DNA of 64,000 nt, taken from the NCBI GenBank assembly GCA_947846985.1, contig CANTUZ010000004.1, forward strand, positions 53,669,672 to 53,733,671. The letters run 5' to 3'. The position numbers were made by a program, and so were the translations under genes. Positions 48,216 through 61,320 of this stretch are shown piece after piece (within the stretch, counting starts at the first letter, position 1; the number at the start of each line of letters is the position of its first letter). The notes below the pieces were generated by a model. That model did not search any database and was not told where the DNA came from. It was given only the letters and a program-made list of their open reading frames with translations. Origin of the DNA: Fratercula arctica. Taxonomy: Eukaryota > Chordata > Aves > Charadriiformes > Alcidae.

Positions 48216-51200
48216 GTAAGTGTGATGAAGCAACTGCCACTTCAATTACTGTATAAATCGTAAATCATTTTCAAACTCAAGAAATGTCCTTCTATCAACA
48301 AACTGTCTGTTTAAGCAATTGTTTAAAAATCAAAGTGTGATCTTGTAAACATTTTGGGGCTCAGTTACACTATATGTCTTACTCGTAACTTCTCCTTATT
48401 TCTCATAACTTATTCCTTATTGACTCAGATTCAGAACAGAGTAAAGACAAAGTGAGGGAGTTTTTACAATTAGAAATTATGGTAACATCCTCCTCCTCCC
48501 CACTTGTTCCCTCCACTCCTTAGTTAGTCACAATTGGATGCTCTGACAGTAAACAATTCTCTGAAGAAAAATGGGAGCATGGAGTCATACCTGTGCCCAC
48601 TCCAAGCCACTGGTGCTGTCCAGGTGCAGAGAGCACCACCATCAAACAAGTTCTCTGCAAGCCACCATCGAGTGACCAGAAACTCTACAGGCTGATCTGC
48701 TGTGTGCTGATACGGACCAATGGCTAAATACTCCCGTTAAGCTGTATATGCTGCATTGCCCTGTATGATATGTCTCTAACTCAACAAGCAAAGGCACAGG
48801 CGTTTTTTCCCATTCTGGAAGTTTAAAATATGCTCCCTAGGTGACAGGAGGTCTTGTCTGCCCAAGTTAAAGTAATACTGTAGCATGATATAGCATGACC
48901 TCCCCTTTACAGTCCTCATTCCCCAGTGAAATGTATCTCTCTCAAACCATTAAAGATGCTCAATGTCACAGAAAAGCAAGAGCAAGAAAGTCCAAAGAGA
49001 GATTATTACTGTTTAAGTAGTATATATACAGTGGCATGAGGACGCACAGCAACCCTGAGATGGAACAAAAGCTTATCATCCTCTAGTCCAGGACAGATAT
49101 GAGTTATTAGACAGAAAGTGATAACCACTGGCAACGCTAATTATCTAGCCTGAAGCAGAACATATGTGGGATCACAAACTACTGAAGCATAGATTATTAG
49201 ACAAGTGGAGCCAATGCTCTCTGTAAACTTTTTGTAAAGATCTGCTACAGCTCAGCAGGTAAAATAATGTGCATCAACTCTGCTTTTGGTGAACTCCTCT
49301 CTCTGCACTGTAGAACTTCAAAACTCTGTCCAAATTTGGGATTCCTCTGTGCTTTGTGCTGCAGAAATGCATGGCAAGAAATTGCCTTTTCCTTGAAGTT
49401 TTATCTGAATAGACAAAAAGCATCAAAAAGAAAATAAAAGGTAGATTATCAAGGTCAAGAAAGAGATTGATTACTGACCTGTTCAAAAATCAAATCTGAT
49501 TCTAGTAAAGCCAAAGTGAAAAATTGAGCCTGATGGCCATAACACAGTATCACTTTTCCTCATCACAGAACTCCCACATCTCTAAATATACTCACACTTT
49601 CAACACGACCCTGCACTATCTTAGAGCTCAACTTCCTGGCTCTCAGAGAGGTGGCAGACTTGAAACCACAATGACAACTCCCACTGGCACAATCTCCTCT
49701 GTTCTTTGTTTTCAATGTTTTCCCAAATTATTTTCAGAGCCTTTCTTACATATTTACAAACTTCACCTTTGTTTTTTCCTCCAACAAGAAAACCATGAGC
49801 TCCAAAAACTCACTGACTGTATTAAAAAACAGTCCAAGCCGTAACAATGCAAAATTCAGAGCCTTCTTTAATATTCAGTAAAACTATCTAATGCCAAGTA
49901 TTGCATGATGTCTTTTGAAGACCCAAGCCCTCTCTCTTCTGTCATGCTAAGCTTTCCTTCTGCACTCTCCTAAAGAGCGCTGGTTTTAGACAGCTAGTGA
50001 AGTCTTTGGATCCTACCAGTGGTAATTCTCATATTACAGCTCCTATTGCTTCTTTACAACACAGGTCCCCTAGGACACTGTACACAACTGCTCATACAGA
50101 TTCACTGACATCTGTAGAAATACATGGGAAATACACAGTTCCATGCCTTCAGCATTTCAGTTTCCTCATGCTTAGTAGCAAGCCTTGCCCATTTTCAGTC
50201 TTCTACCTACATAAATGCCATGAGTAGTCTATGAACCTACTCAACTTGCAATATAGAGCATGCAAGACAGTGAGGCGTTTTGCTACACATGAACTGCACC
50301 AGAAAACAGTCATCTAATGTTGTGGGTAATTATCACAGCAGACACACTTTTCTCACTAGTATCCCCTGTACTGCTGGTTACTCTTCAAAAGACTTTCCTC
50401 AACAGCTTCATCACACTGTCTGTAGCGACGGCTTGGTATGGGTGCCAGCAATGTTTCTTCTTTGTTCTGTTCAGGAAGCTATGCACTTCTGTCTATCCGA
50501 AAAATCAGTTTAATTCTGGTAGACATAAAGCTCATTAACATTCTGATATTTTTCTTCTGTTGTCTGAATGTCTCCATAAGAAATTCTGCAGCTCTGAGGG
50601 TTTAACCAAACACTTGATTTTACTGTAACTCACAGTGGCTGGCCTTAGTGATAACTTAATTTCATATTGCTCTCAAAAGTTGCTTTGGATTCACCAGCAG
50701 GAAGGGAATCATGTAATTGTCAATGTTATCAAATCACATTTGTCACTTCTTCCTGTAAACACCCAGAAGGAATTTACTCCACTCAATAAATTCCAGATAT
50801 CTGCCTAGGAAGACATAGAGACACTTAAAACCTGTGCGGTAATAATAATAAAAGTGAGAAGCCTGCCTCTGAACTCCTATGTTTAATGCTTTAACAATGG
50901 CTGAATATTATTACCTGCTTTACCATAGCACCTATATGCCCTACTCCAAGATCAAAATCAAAATTATACTAAGTGACATATAAGGTACTGTTCCAGAACC
51001 ATAGATTTCACATTGGCTACATGGGTAAAGGGATATGGAAAAGTAAGCACAGAACCAAAGCAGCAGACGTCATTATTTGTAAACATTTCGATGACTTTCT
51101 GGGAAGTAAATAAATGAGAGGTTAACCAACATATATCAAGTGAGACATAAGTAAGTATACGTACATGCACACAGAGCTTCTGATCCTTCCCTGATTTTAA

Positions 51201-52119
51201 CTTATTTTTACCAGCTGTGTATTTTGCTCATACAAAATTTATCTATAAATGTCTATAATCCAGAAATGTATTATGAGGCTCATGCAGGTCGAAGAATTAA
51301 GGATGCAGAGGGAGAGAGAGAAAATGCCAGCAGTGTCAAGAGAATAAAAAGAAGAAATAAAGAAAAAAAATAACAGAAGACCAGGAGACTGCCCAGCAGT
51401 AGAAGTGCAGTGAAGCAGAGGTGGGAGGCGGCGTGGGAGGACATATGCTGTGTGCCCATATGCCAGTGTGGAAGAACATCCAGGCAATGGCATGCAAAAC
51501 CCAATGACACTATCCAGGCCTTGAAGCAGATGCACTAATTGAAAGCAGAGTTTGACATGTGAAATAAAAGTCACAGAAATATAGGAATTCATATTCTTCT
51601 AAAAGATTCGTGGCATTGTACAGTACTTTAATCAGCAAGAAAAATAATTCAATTCCTGGAGTTTACCACTAAAGTGAACAAACCTACCGAGACATATTTA
51701 GGAATAGGAATGCAGCAGGAGACAGCCTGGCCCAAAATTTCTTGTTAGTCACTTCTGGATACAGACTTCTTCACATGTGATTCCCCCAGTGTGGCTGTGG
51801 GGGTAAAGGATGCACAGGGAGGAGGGTGTCATGCAAAGCATGAAAAGGAAAGACATTGTGGAGAATGACTATAGACCTACGTTTACCTAAATCAATTCAC
51901 TCATTTGCTTTACCACAAGATTGCACAAAGAGCTGTGGTGGCAAAGTTAAGTGAAATGCATTGAAAATTAACAGGTGCTTGGAGATGGACATGGGTGAAA
52001 GAACAATTTAGGCGGTATTTTAACAAAGAACAAGGCAATAGAAACATACTAGTATAAGGTGGAGATTAACATCATCCTCAGATTCTCAAACTGACGGAAG
52101 TTTTGAGATTGTTTTACTT
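48216..52119. other. Anonymous AT-rich DNA
   Basis: No gene or named repeat was recognised. A hydrophobic 117-codon minus-strand frame at 51239-51592 reads like translated pyrimidine-rich DNA. Confidence 0.55.
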
Positions 52120-53160
52120 GCTTCTTAGAGAAATAATGGAAAATGGGATGTATAACAGTGACCAAAAAAGGACAGACATTGAACCTATTTTCATAAAAAG
52201 AGGAGGGGGGATAGGAGGAGTTTGGAAATCACCAACTAGTAAGTGTAGCTTCAATTCCCAGAAAAATTCTAGAACCTATCACCAAACAAACTGTCTGCTA
52301 GCAATGAGTGAAGTCCAATTTAAAATTTGAAAAGCAAATAGTATCAAAATGATCTAATTCCTTCATATAGCAGAGTAACAGGTCTTAGGGACAATAGAGA
52401 GGGAAAAGATGCCCTCTGCATCAAGCAGGTTTGCAAGGGAACACATCCTTAGTCTGGTATTATTTAACATCTGCATGAAGTGGCTATGCTTATTAAATCA
52501 GAGTATGACACCAAGATGAAACATACAGACTGAGGTACAGGATGAGAACTCAAAGTGATCTTCACAAACTGGAAAAATGACCAAAAATGGCTGGGTGCCA
52601 TTCAGCGAGAACGACGGCTATTAATGAGCATAATCAGCATAGGCAAGAGCAAACTACACGCAGCAAAAGAAAAGCTGGGAGCGTTAAATGAATGATGATA
52701 CAGTAATGTCTGCCTTTTTCTCAACAGCATGGCACCATAAGGTAATGGATAAAGAGGCTACAAGACAAGACACATGCAGACTGTGACCCTCAGGAAGGGA
52801 AGAACCCTTCTCCAGCCTGAAGACCTCAGTTGGAAGAGTGTGTTCATGCCAAAGCATCACAGGACTAATGTGGATTAATTGCAGAGAGCCTGGAAGAATG
52901 CAATAAAAATGATGAGAGGTCTAGAAAAGCAGCAGCAAGTGAGCAACAAGGAAAGGATGACGAAGCTGAGGTTATTAAATCTAAAAAATGCAAGACATAG
53001 GAGAAGCATAATAAAGGCTTTCAGATACATTAAAGTTTGATGAAAAGAGACAGGGAACAAACTTCTCTCCATATCCCCAGTGGACAGGGAAAGAAGTAAA
53101 CTGAAGCAAGGCAGATTTAAATCAGACATTAAAGAAAATAGTCTAAACCCAGCTGTCCAG
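52120..53160 (+). mobile_element. Heavily decayed old CR1, RT to ORF2 C-terminus
   Basis: Landmarks follow the order of old sauropsid CR1. GAACCTATTTTCATAAAAAG leads to CCAACTAGTAAGTGTAGCTT and CAATTCCCAGAAAAATTCTA (the block before the RT palm). CTGGTATTATTTAACATCTG (52455-52474) is the VLFNI-type block. The FADD position at 52495-52512 reads KSEYDT, a destroyed catalytic site. GATCTTCACAAACTGGAAAA at 52557-52576 is the next RT block. CTTCTCCAGCCTGAAGACCT at 52809-52828 and GCAATAAAAATGATGAGAGG at 52900-52919 are the following ORF2 C-terminal blocks. The last clear piece is GCAAGGCAGATTTAAATCAG. No frame remains open. It lacks the bird-specific 3' tail, and its divergence makes it one of the oldest insertions here. 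Confidence 0.8.
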
Positions 53161-55364
53161 GTTCTTCTTATCACAATTAATTCTCCAAGTCATTTCTTCA
53201 CGAACAACTACACTGAAACCAGCTAAGAGGGTTTGTACAGGCCTGGAAATACTCTGTGGCTGCTTAAGGCAGCACTGCTACCCAGAGAAACGGGTAGCAA
53301 ACAACATGTTAATGAATCTGTTTCCCAATACACTGATTCAGCAGTGAAGTTACTTCCCAAAGTTCCCATTTCCCTACTGCTCTGGCCACTTGTTCGCAGC
53401 CCCTTGCCTGTGTCTGATGCCCTTTCAGTTGTGTCAGTGCAATGGTTGCAGAGCTGTACCATGCACTGGTACAGTGAAGCGAGCCAACTCAAAACAACCC
53501 TGGTTTTGGAGGGGTTGTTTTAAGAGGACTATAACCTGGGAGAATGCAAAATCAGCATACTGCAACACATCTAAACCCATACAATAGACAGGTGAACCTG
53601 GGCCACCCACATGAATGGAGCACATGTACCACTTTTTACACTCAGAAGTTGCTTACAACCAAAGCAAGACAACAAGCTCTCTTCATGCAAAACTGAGTTG
53701 GGGATTATACACCCACCACAAACTTCTACCTTTTCTTATGGTTTTGTACCATGATACTTACAGGGCTGTTTCATGTTCTGTACATCTATTGAGGCCAAAC
53801 AACTGGCACTTCAGTAATGAAAGTGGAACACTACAATGACATATTCGAAAATTAAAACATTAACATGACTTTCTCCTAGACTCTCCCAAGTGAATGGCGG
53901 CACTTCCACTATTCTGCAGTAAATTTCAAAGCAGGTACCCTTTGAAACTAAACACATTATGACCATTAGCAATGCTAATGCAATGCTCATTAAATAAATG
54001 CATTTTCTACAGATCTTAAATAAAAATCCCTTTCAAAAACAGAAGGATATCAAGACAATATTGAGATTTATTAGGGCTATAATCATAAGTAGAAGGTTAG
54101 CTAATACTATCTAAATATTTAACCTTTCGGAGATCATTGTTGGAGTACAACCGTCAATGTTGTACAACACACATGTAGATCCCAGGCCTTCCAGAGTACC
54201 GATTACAATGATTACAAAGCAGGTAGGTTAAATTTGTCCTCTTTAGTAGCACAGCAATTGACCCTGAAAGTAACTAAATAGGAAGGCACAGTTAATTTTA
54301 AAGACACACAGATTATGTTGCTAATACAGCTCTAACAACTGGAACAAAGGAACAAAGAGCATTGCCCCAAATTACAATGACACTCACATGAAAGATTTGG
54401 GAATTTAAAACAGGGTCCTAATATATCAAGCTTTAAGCTCACTTTGCTAGACCACAGATATCCCTCATTATATCTTGAAGACCTCATATGGCAATTATTT
54501 TAGCCCAAAGAAATATTCTGCAGTGCTCTGCTGATTTGTAATTCTTCTGCTCTGGAGGAATAGTCATATTCCTTCACAAACAGTTTAAATACTAATTATT
54601 TCTTTGCTGAACCCTGCAGTGAAACTCATATCTAGAAGGGGCCATGTAAAAGCGCTTCTAATATTTCTGCTGCTCAAAGAGCAATACTCTTCATCCACTT
54701 CAGTGATTTTCTACCCAACAGGTACAACATTGAAGTAATGAGCATTATAAAACTTAATACAGTGCCATATATATTTTATGGCTCTGTAGATCCAGATCAG
54801 AGAACATCCAGATTGTTTTTACAGAACTAATGCCAGACACATTTCAAATTATTATGTATGCAATGATTCTAAGAAATGTATAACTCTTACCAAATTAAAA
54901 TTAAAAAAAACATATAGTTGAGAAAAAGAATTTTAAAAATCTCAAACATTCTTTAAGGAAGGTAAAATTTCCCAATGATTTTTTAAGTAGATGTTATTAC
55001 AAAAGAAAATAATATCTATCAAAATAAAAAGTGGCTTGGTAAGAAGCATATTTCACTAATACAAGTATCAGGTATTAAAAATATATGTAAATGAGATGTA
55101 AATGCTCTACTTTTTTTACAGGACAGCATTTAAAAAACAGTATCATGTAGGATGTAAAGCCACATCAAAGCTCTGGATAAGGGACTGTAAAATGAGATTC
55201 CCTTGTATCAGACTAACATCAGAAAAATAACTTTCCTGTGTAGATTGCCTCTCTTTTCCCTTCTGTTTACCTATGGTAACACGATCACACAAATTTCCAA
55301 AGTATCCAAACACTTCATGATCTTTGATGTTGCCCTTTTAACCAAAGAGGCGGAACAAGACTTC
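53161..55364. other. Anonymous AT-rich DNA
   Basis: No gene was recognised. The stretch contains the CATTAGC/GCTAATG inverted repeat at 53964. Most of 53900-55200 is strongly AT-rich. Confidence 0.55.
53964..53980. promoter_or_regulatory. CATTAGC-AAT-GCTAATG inverted repeat
   Basis: Seven-base perfect arms flank a 3-base spacer. An octamer-like ATGCTAATGC and CATTAAATAAATGCAT follow. Such POU/homeodomain-like clusters are frequent in conserved non-coding elements, but nothing here proves function. Confidence 0.25.
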
Positions 55365-55485
55365 CGTATGTGACATTTAGATATAGAAAGACTCAAGTTA
55401 CGTGCTCAAGGTTGAACAGAAAGCCTCTGGCAGCCCCACAAACCAGAAGTAGTTCTCCTGAAGCCCAAGAGATGTAAAAACAACC
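55365..55485 (-). mobile_element. Probable MIR-type SINE fragment, antisense
   Basis: The plus strand reads GTGCTCAAGGTTGAACAGAA, then AGCCTCTGGCAG, later GTAGTTCTCCTGAAGCCCAA. This parallels antisense MIR (gctcaaggttacacagaaagcctgtggcag...aactcctgagtccc). A GACATTTAGATATAGAAAGA segment upstream fits the expected 'cattttacagatggggaaac' region poorly. Moderate support only. Confidence 0.45.
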
Positions 55486-57974
55486 AGACCTGCCTCGTTT
55501 GCCATTTCTGCAAGAACCGCACCATGTTGCAACCACTGACAGTCCTCTGTAAAGAAATCGCAACTCACCTGGAGTCTGTTTTTGAACTGACACAGAAACT
55601 ACGGAAACAGAGGCTTACGCTGTTGGTAATCTGAGCAAAAATGTCCTACTTTAGGAATTTGCTCACTGTGCTTTTTCTTTATTCAGTTTCTCTTCCTTAG
55701 CAGCAAGTTACAGCTTGCTGTAACCACAGAGCATTAGCTCAACATTGGCCAAGTACAGCAAGAAGAGTCCTCTGACAGTAGTGCCATAGTTGAAGCTGAC
55801 CTAAGTGGACAGGCTTCTCTCAGCTCCTGGGGAGGAGTCATCCAGGGACTGCCTATCCCAGACTCACTTAGAAAATTTTACAAGAGAACACACTATATTT
55901 CATTTATATTTATCTGTGTTTTCAAAGAAGAGCAGCTCAAACTTCTGCATTAAATCTACAAACTATACAGGCAGAATAAGTGCCTGAACCCACCTGCTTA
56001 TATAGATTCACATACAGCACATAGACAAACCCAAACTTCAGTGCGAACACTAAGTTGAGAACATACAGATTTGGAAAGCACACATTTCATCAGAACTTTT
56101 TCCAAATCTAGTGGAAAGTAGTTTCATATAAAATCACTCATCTGAAGTCCAGCTTAGAATGAGCACCCAGCTCTTCAAGAACAGAGGGCAGGATACTGCC
56201 CACTACTGCTATTCCATGTTGCCTTTCTGATGCACGTTTGACAGAGTAAGCCTGCATGCTGCCACCACCCTGAAGTATGACTAGGCATGTCTAAGACCAA
56301 ATTTCATCATTAAATCAGGAAACACCTCACCTGAAGAGAAAATCTGTGATTTAATTATTCTGTGCTTGGACAAACAACTTTTCCATTGAGTCTATTTCTA
56401 CAGAAGCAGAAATCTACTATTTCCATGGAAAAAGCTGCAGCCTTCAGTTCTTGCCACAATATTCCCTTCATGTTTACGACACCCGATCAACATCCTCAAA
56501 GGCTCCAATTTCAGTGCAATTTGCATGTCTTAATTTTATTTAAAATGTCTTCTGGAAACTACTGAACATCTTCTCCTTCGATTTCTTACAGTATGTCTCA
56601 GGCATACATGGGGAACTGCCCAGGAATACACTGCAATATCAAATATACTTCTGGCTCAACTTAGTTGTGTTAACAAAGCACAGCCATCCCAGCTGAATTT
56701 GCCTTGTAGATAAGGTGTATGCAGCACTGCTTAGTATGTTTCACAATTGCCTCTAACAAGGTTTGAATGAAAGACACAACAACTACAAACAAAATTATCT
56801 TGCTTTCTATTGCACTTAAGTTTTGACAGACGGGAAGCTTTCCAAATTCTCCTACTGTTTTGTGGTTAAAATAGGAAAATCCTGTCTGCTAAAAATGGAG
56901 AATGGTCCAATTAAACATGGTAGCTACCGAAGAACTGTCATCTCTGGAGCTGCCTTGAAGCATGACGACTCAACAAATTTGCCTGCTGAGGAAGCATCAC
57001 ATATATAATGACTAAAGTTTGTGATATCAGCAAAGACCCTTCAAGAATGAAAAGTGATACAAATTGCTGCAAGCTTTGCTTCCTAAACTTCTGATTGTTC
57101 CTAAATGTGACGCAAATAAAATCAATCTAAAACTATTCATTTTTCCAACATCCGTTACGTTCTCTTAAAAAGCCTATCCTTCAGGACAATTTGTCACATC
57201 ACAAAATGATGACATTTGCACCACGACATGCTGACATTACACTATCCCATCAACACGTAAATGTCAATTTGTGACATAAACACTGGCCTATGACAACCTT
57301 TTGTTAGCCTCAATGATACCATATACAAATATTTGACCATGTAATGCAAACAGAATGAATGACACCTTTGGGACCAAAGCAGAGCAAGTCTGTTCCCTTG
57401 TGTAAGCCAATGTCAGCTTATTCGCTCCTAATTCTACAGTATTAGAAAAGCCGCAAGTGCTACATGCTCAGATCTAGCGACTCAAAAACCCTACTTCATA
57501 TCCAAACAAGTCTGATGCACAAGGAGTTAGGTCATTGCAATAGTCAAGCTAAATGAAGCAGTAAAAGAACTCTACAGTCAACATCTTTAAGCAGTAATAG
57601 GGAAGGGTGAATCCAAATTAGCCTTCTAATTATTTTCTCTTTAACTTGACTATTTAAGCCATTACCTAAGCTATACATTATAGTGCCCTGAAAATTTTTA
57701 TTATAGAACAGTCCTGTTTTGCTGCACTGCTGTTCCTTCACAAAAAATGTGAGGGAGAAGAGCAAAAGCACCATGGTTTTTTCCCCATGTAGATATAATA
57801 ATGATGCCTACTAAAACTGTGTGTCATTCCTCAGAAGTATTAGTGTGCATGTGGTTCAGAAACTACAAAAAGCAGCTGAGTATACTAAAAAATTACAAAT
57901 AAAATTGGTCTTGCTTTATTATCAGGATGAGCCTCACACTGTTGGCAATGAGAGATGAGACATCCCTCCTAATA
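55486..57974. other. Anonymous AT-rich DNA
   Basis: No gene or named repeat was recognised. Frames are under 80 codons. Confidence 0.6.
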
Positions 57975-58130
57975 CTTTTGGGGCTTAAATACCTCTCAAC
58001 TAATATGGTGACTAGTATGGTTGCAGCACTAGCCCAAGTATCTGATCCAAAACACACTGAAGCCTGCTGTTGCCTTCTACAGGCTTTGGGTTCAGTAACA
58101 CCGTATGGAGTCCCATTGCTCTCATAGGTA
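57975..58130 (+). repeat. Old palindromic amniote repeat
   Basis: CTGATCCAAAACACACTGAA G (58042-58062) and CTTCTACAGGCTTTGGGTTC AG (58074-58095) form imperfect inverted arms with an 11-base loop. The same layout ('ctgatccaaagcccattgaag ... cttcaatgggctttggatcag') occurs in an old repeat of birds, turtles and crocodiles. GGGGCTTAAATACCTCTCAA at 57979-57998 fits another segment of that family. The exact family is not identified. Confidence 0.5.
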
Positions 58131-59944
58131 AGAGTTAGCAGAGTGCATCAGTGAATTTGGAAGAATGAGACTTTGATATAGGGAGCCTTCTGCAACAGGG
58201 AAGTGATGAGGACTCGGGTCTCGTTTCTCTCCATTGAACTGATTGCCTGTGCAAGGAGATTGATGCAGAAATCAATTCACTCATGCCAGCTGGTTTCCCT
58301 CTATCTGCAGTGATGGTAAGTTGATCAGGATATTCGTTTCCTTCAGCTGATGTGCTTTTCATATGTAGCATGCTGACCCTAGTGATGCTGAACAAACCAA
58401 TACAGCAGCTGGAAAGATTAAATTAACCAATCCATAGAAGGGAAGGTAGAGGACTAGGAGAGAGTGAGAAGACAATGAAAGGCAAAAAGCAACAAACCTC
58501 TACTTGAGCTAACAAGCTTGCTTTTTCTAGATAAACTTGGTAATATAGAAATGTTTAGGGAAAAAAATTAAGAGGAAAAACAGTAAGAAGGAACAGTGTG
58601 GTATTCAACATTTAAAATATAATTATTGTAATATTACCTTTTTCTGTTTACTTTTACCCATCTTCTTTTCCATTACTGTGAACACTCCACTAACTGTGAG
58701 ACAAATCAAAGCTAAGAATCCTTCCATAATGAGTGAAATCTAAGTCAATGAAATGGTGCTGCTCTACTCTAGCTGAGAAATCTCATCACGGCTCGGGTTC
58801 CCGTGGAGACTACAGACAGTCCACTATAATTGAATGTTTTTATTGATATCCTTCAATCCAATATTAAAAATGAAAAAAGAGCACTAGAAATCTTTATTTA
58901 AAAATCATGAACTACTTGAAAATAAGAATGAGCAAGAAGATTTTCAAAATTCACCTCCAGCACTTCTTAAAATCTAAGAAACTTGATAATGCTTGTTTAA
59001 TAATTTGCCTTAAAGTAACTTAATACAAAAGGATTGATTCCGTTTTAACAGAATCACCAATTTTTACTGAACATAAACCTCGCTTAATTATGCCATGCAA
59101 ACTTGGAACGAACAAGCAGCATTTCTTGTATGTGTCAAAGCAACTTTATTATACAGCACACCAGAAGATCAGCTGTTTTAAAGTCAAACGCTGAGACATC
59201 AAAGGCATTTTTTAATGCTTGGAAAGGGTGAGACATTTGAATACTCTCAGGTAAACTTTCGTAAATTAAAAACGAGACTCACTTGTTCATAAGAACATAT
59301 ATTGTATTGGTTATGTACCAAGAGAATAATGGCTTGGAATGAAAATTAATCCTGGTTCAGATGAGGTTGTCCATTTAATGAACATTTCTTCCATTTTAAA
59401 TAATCAAGGAAAACATTCAGGATACTTAGTACTTTTTCCATATGATACTACTATTGTCCAACACTTCTAAAAGATGCTTTAATAAATTCCATAAAAACAA
59501 AAAGACCTCTAAAAACTACTTTTGTCATGCATCTTTCTTTCTAGAAACAACATTCACTCAACAGTACTCTTTAAACTTCCCAAATTGGTGAGAAAGAGTA
59601 GAAAATAAGTACTTTGTAAATTATGTGTTGATAGGTCTACTTGTTAATTTATATCATTTTTTGGAATTTAAATACTATTTAAATCAATATAGTAAGAAAT
59701 GGTTTTGAAATTCTAAAATGTAGCTACAGACCCACAAAATTTAAATCACAATGCACCCCAAAATTTGAACTCATTTAGATTTGAGGAAAGGATGATGTAA
59801 CCAATAGAAATTCAGAACTAGCAATTTTGGCTAACTGTTGCATTTAAGGGTACATAAGCTCATCTTTCCTCTCATTTTCATGTTTATAAACAAGGTATGG
59901 TTTTTGCACCTGAAAAGCTTTTACAGGTACCTCTGAGCCACCAA
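58131..59944. other. Anonymous AT-rich DNA
   Basis: No gene or named repeat was recognised. The stretch 58840-59800 is among the most AT-rich of the window. Confidence 0.6.
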
Positions 59945-60062
59945 TTGCTGTTGGCCAGAAAAGCTGTCTGGTGAAGGAACACAAAATATTCATCTGAGTC
60001 TGAAGCTCTTCCCTAGATATCCACAGGTCTAGCCTAGCACAGACATTCTTATGTTCTTCTCA
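59945..60062 (+). mobile_element. Old CR1 (L3-like) 3' tail
   Basis: CCTAGATATCCACAGGTCTA followed by GCCTAGCACAGACATTCTTA TGTTCTT mirrors the old CR1 3' end ('gggctagatggacc...ggtctgacccagta...attcttatgttctta'). GCTGTTGGCCAG at 59948-59959 fits the upstream 'tgctggccactg' block weakly. Only the last 50 bp are convincing. Confidence 0.55.
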
Positions 60063-60869
60063 GAAGTCATTCCCATAAGACAGTATCAATTTCATGTTAG
60101 ATAAAAGCACTCTAAATCTGTTCATCTTCTTTCAGTCCATGAACTGTAGTGGCTCCACAGCCAAGTGCACTTGCATCAGAGAAACAAGCTATGCCAGAAA
60201 CCAAGACCTTAGCACTTTCCTGCTTTTGACGCCCATGTTTTCAAGGCTCAGCTAAAGCCACAGAGCTTACAAAGATGAGCTGCAGTTTCCCTCCTACAAC
60301 AGCTTCACACTAATTCGCTGTCTTTTCTTTCCTCAGCTTGCGTTTGTTTTCAAAAGAAGCTTCATTCATTTTAATTCCTGCATTAAGTAACAGCTTGTAA
60401 ATATTTCACTTCATTTAAAGGAAAAAGAATTCATTGCCTATAGGTTGCAAAAAGTAATAATGAGGCATACTTGGCAAAGTCACATATCAGAATGACATAC
60501 ACTAATATCTGAACTTAAGCCAGACAATAAAATCCACTGTAACAGACATTTCAGAAGTTGTGTTTTGCTCACAATACTTCCATTATGCACTAAATCTAAC
60601 ACTGAATAGATTATGATTATTTTTCAATTAAACCTGGACGAGAAGCAGAGTCATTCCAGTGATGGGTAGTATATAAATTCTTATTAGATGGCATGCGCAG
60701 ATTACAGAACTGGATGACTGGAAATGGGATTTTGAGTCTTTTATTTCCAGTTATGATCATTTAAACTGACACAGAAGCTTGACACAGAAGCAGTGTATCC
60801 CAATCCATGTCCCCAGTCCAAAACTAACCCTAGGTGAGATTAAGAGATCACAGATTTAGGCTGGTAGCA
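60063..60869. other. Anonymous AT-rich DNA
   Basis: No gene or named repeat was recognised between the old CR1 tail and the LTR. Confidence 0.6.
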
Positions 60870-61124
60870 TGTGCCGGTTTTGGCTGGGATAGAGTTAATT
60901 TTATTCATAGTAGCTAGAATGGGGCTACGTTTTGTATTTGTGCTGAAAACAGTATTGGTAACACAGGGATGTTTCAGTTACCGCTGCGCAGTGCTTACAC
61001 AGAGTCAAGGCCTTTTCTGCATCTCATGCTGCCCTGCCAACAAGCAGGCTGGGAGGGACACAGCCAGGACAGCTGACCCCAGCTGACCAAAGGGCTACTC
61101 CATACCATATGACATCATGCTCAG

Positions 61125-61132
61125 TATATAAA
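61125..61132 (+). promoter_or_regulatory. LTR TATA box
   Basis: TATATAAA lies in the same context as in the other LTR. A TGACATCA element at 61110-61117, close to the CRE core TGACGTCA, lies just upstream and may be its CpG-decayed form. Confidence 0.8.
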
Positions 61133-61314
61133 GCTGGGGGAAGAAGAAGGAAGGGGGGGATGTTTGGAGTTAACGGTGTTTGTCTTCCCAAGTAACCATT
61201 ATGCATGATGGAGCCCTGCTTTCCTGGAGATGGCTGAACACCCGCCTGCCGATGGGAAGTAGTGAATGAAGTCCTTGTTTTGCTTTGCTTGCACACGCAG
61301 CTGTTGCTTTACTT

Positions 61315-61320
61315 ATTAAA
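61315..61320 (+). promoter_or_regulatory. LTR poly(A) signal-like ATTAAA
   Basis: ATTAAA sits before CTGTCTTTACCAACAAG, at the position used by this LTR family to end its transcripts. Confidence 0.7.

Noticed and set aside
57925..58127. Coding exon of about 200 bp between acceptor and donor-like sites
   Set aside because: The only long frame stops directly at the donor, and the right half is an old hairpin repeat. At most it would be a non-coding exon.
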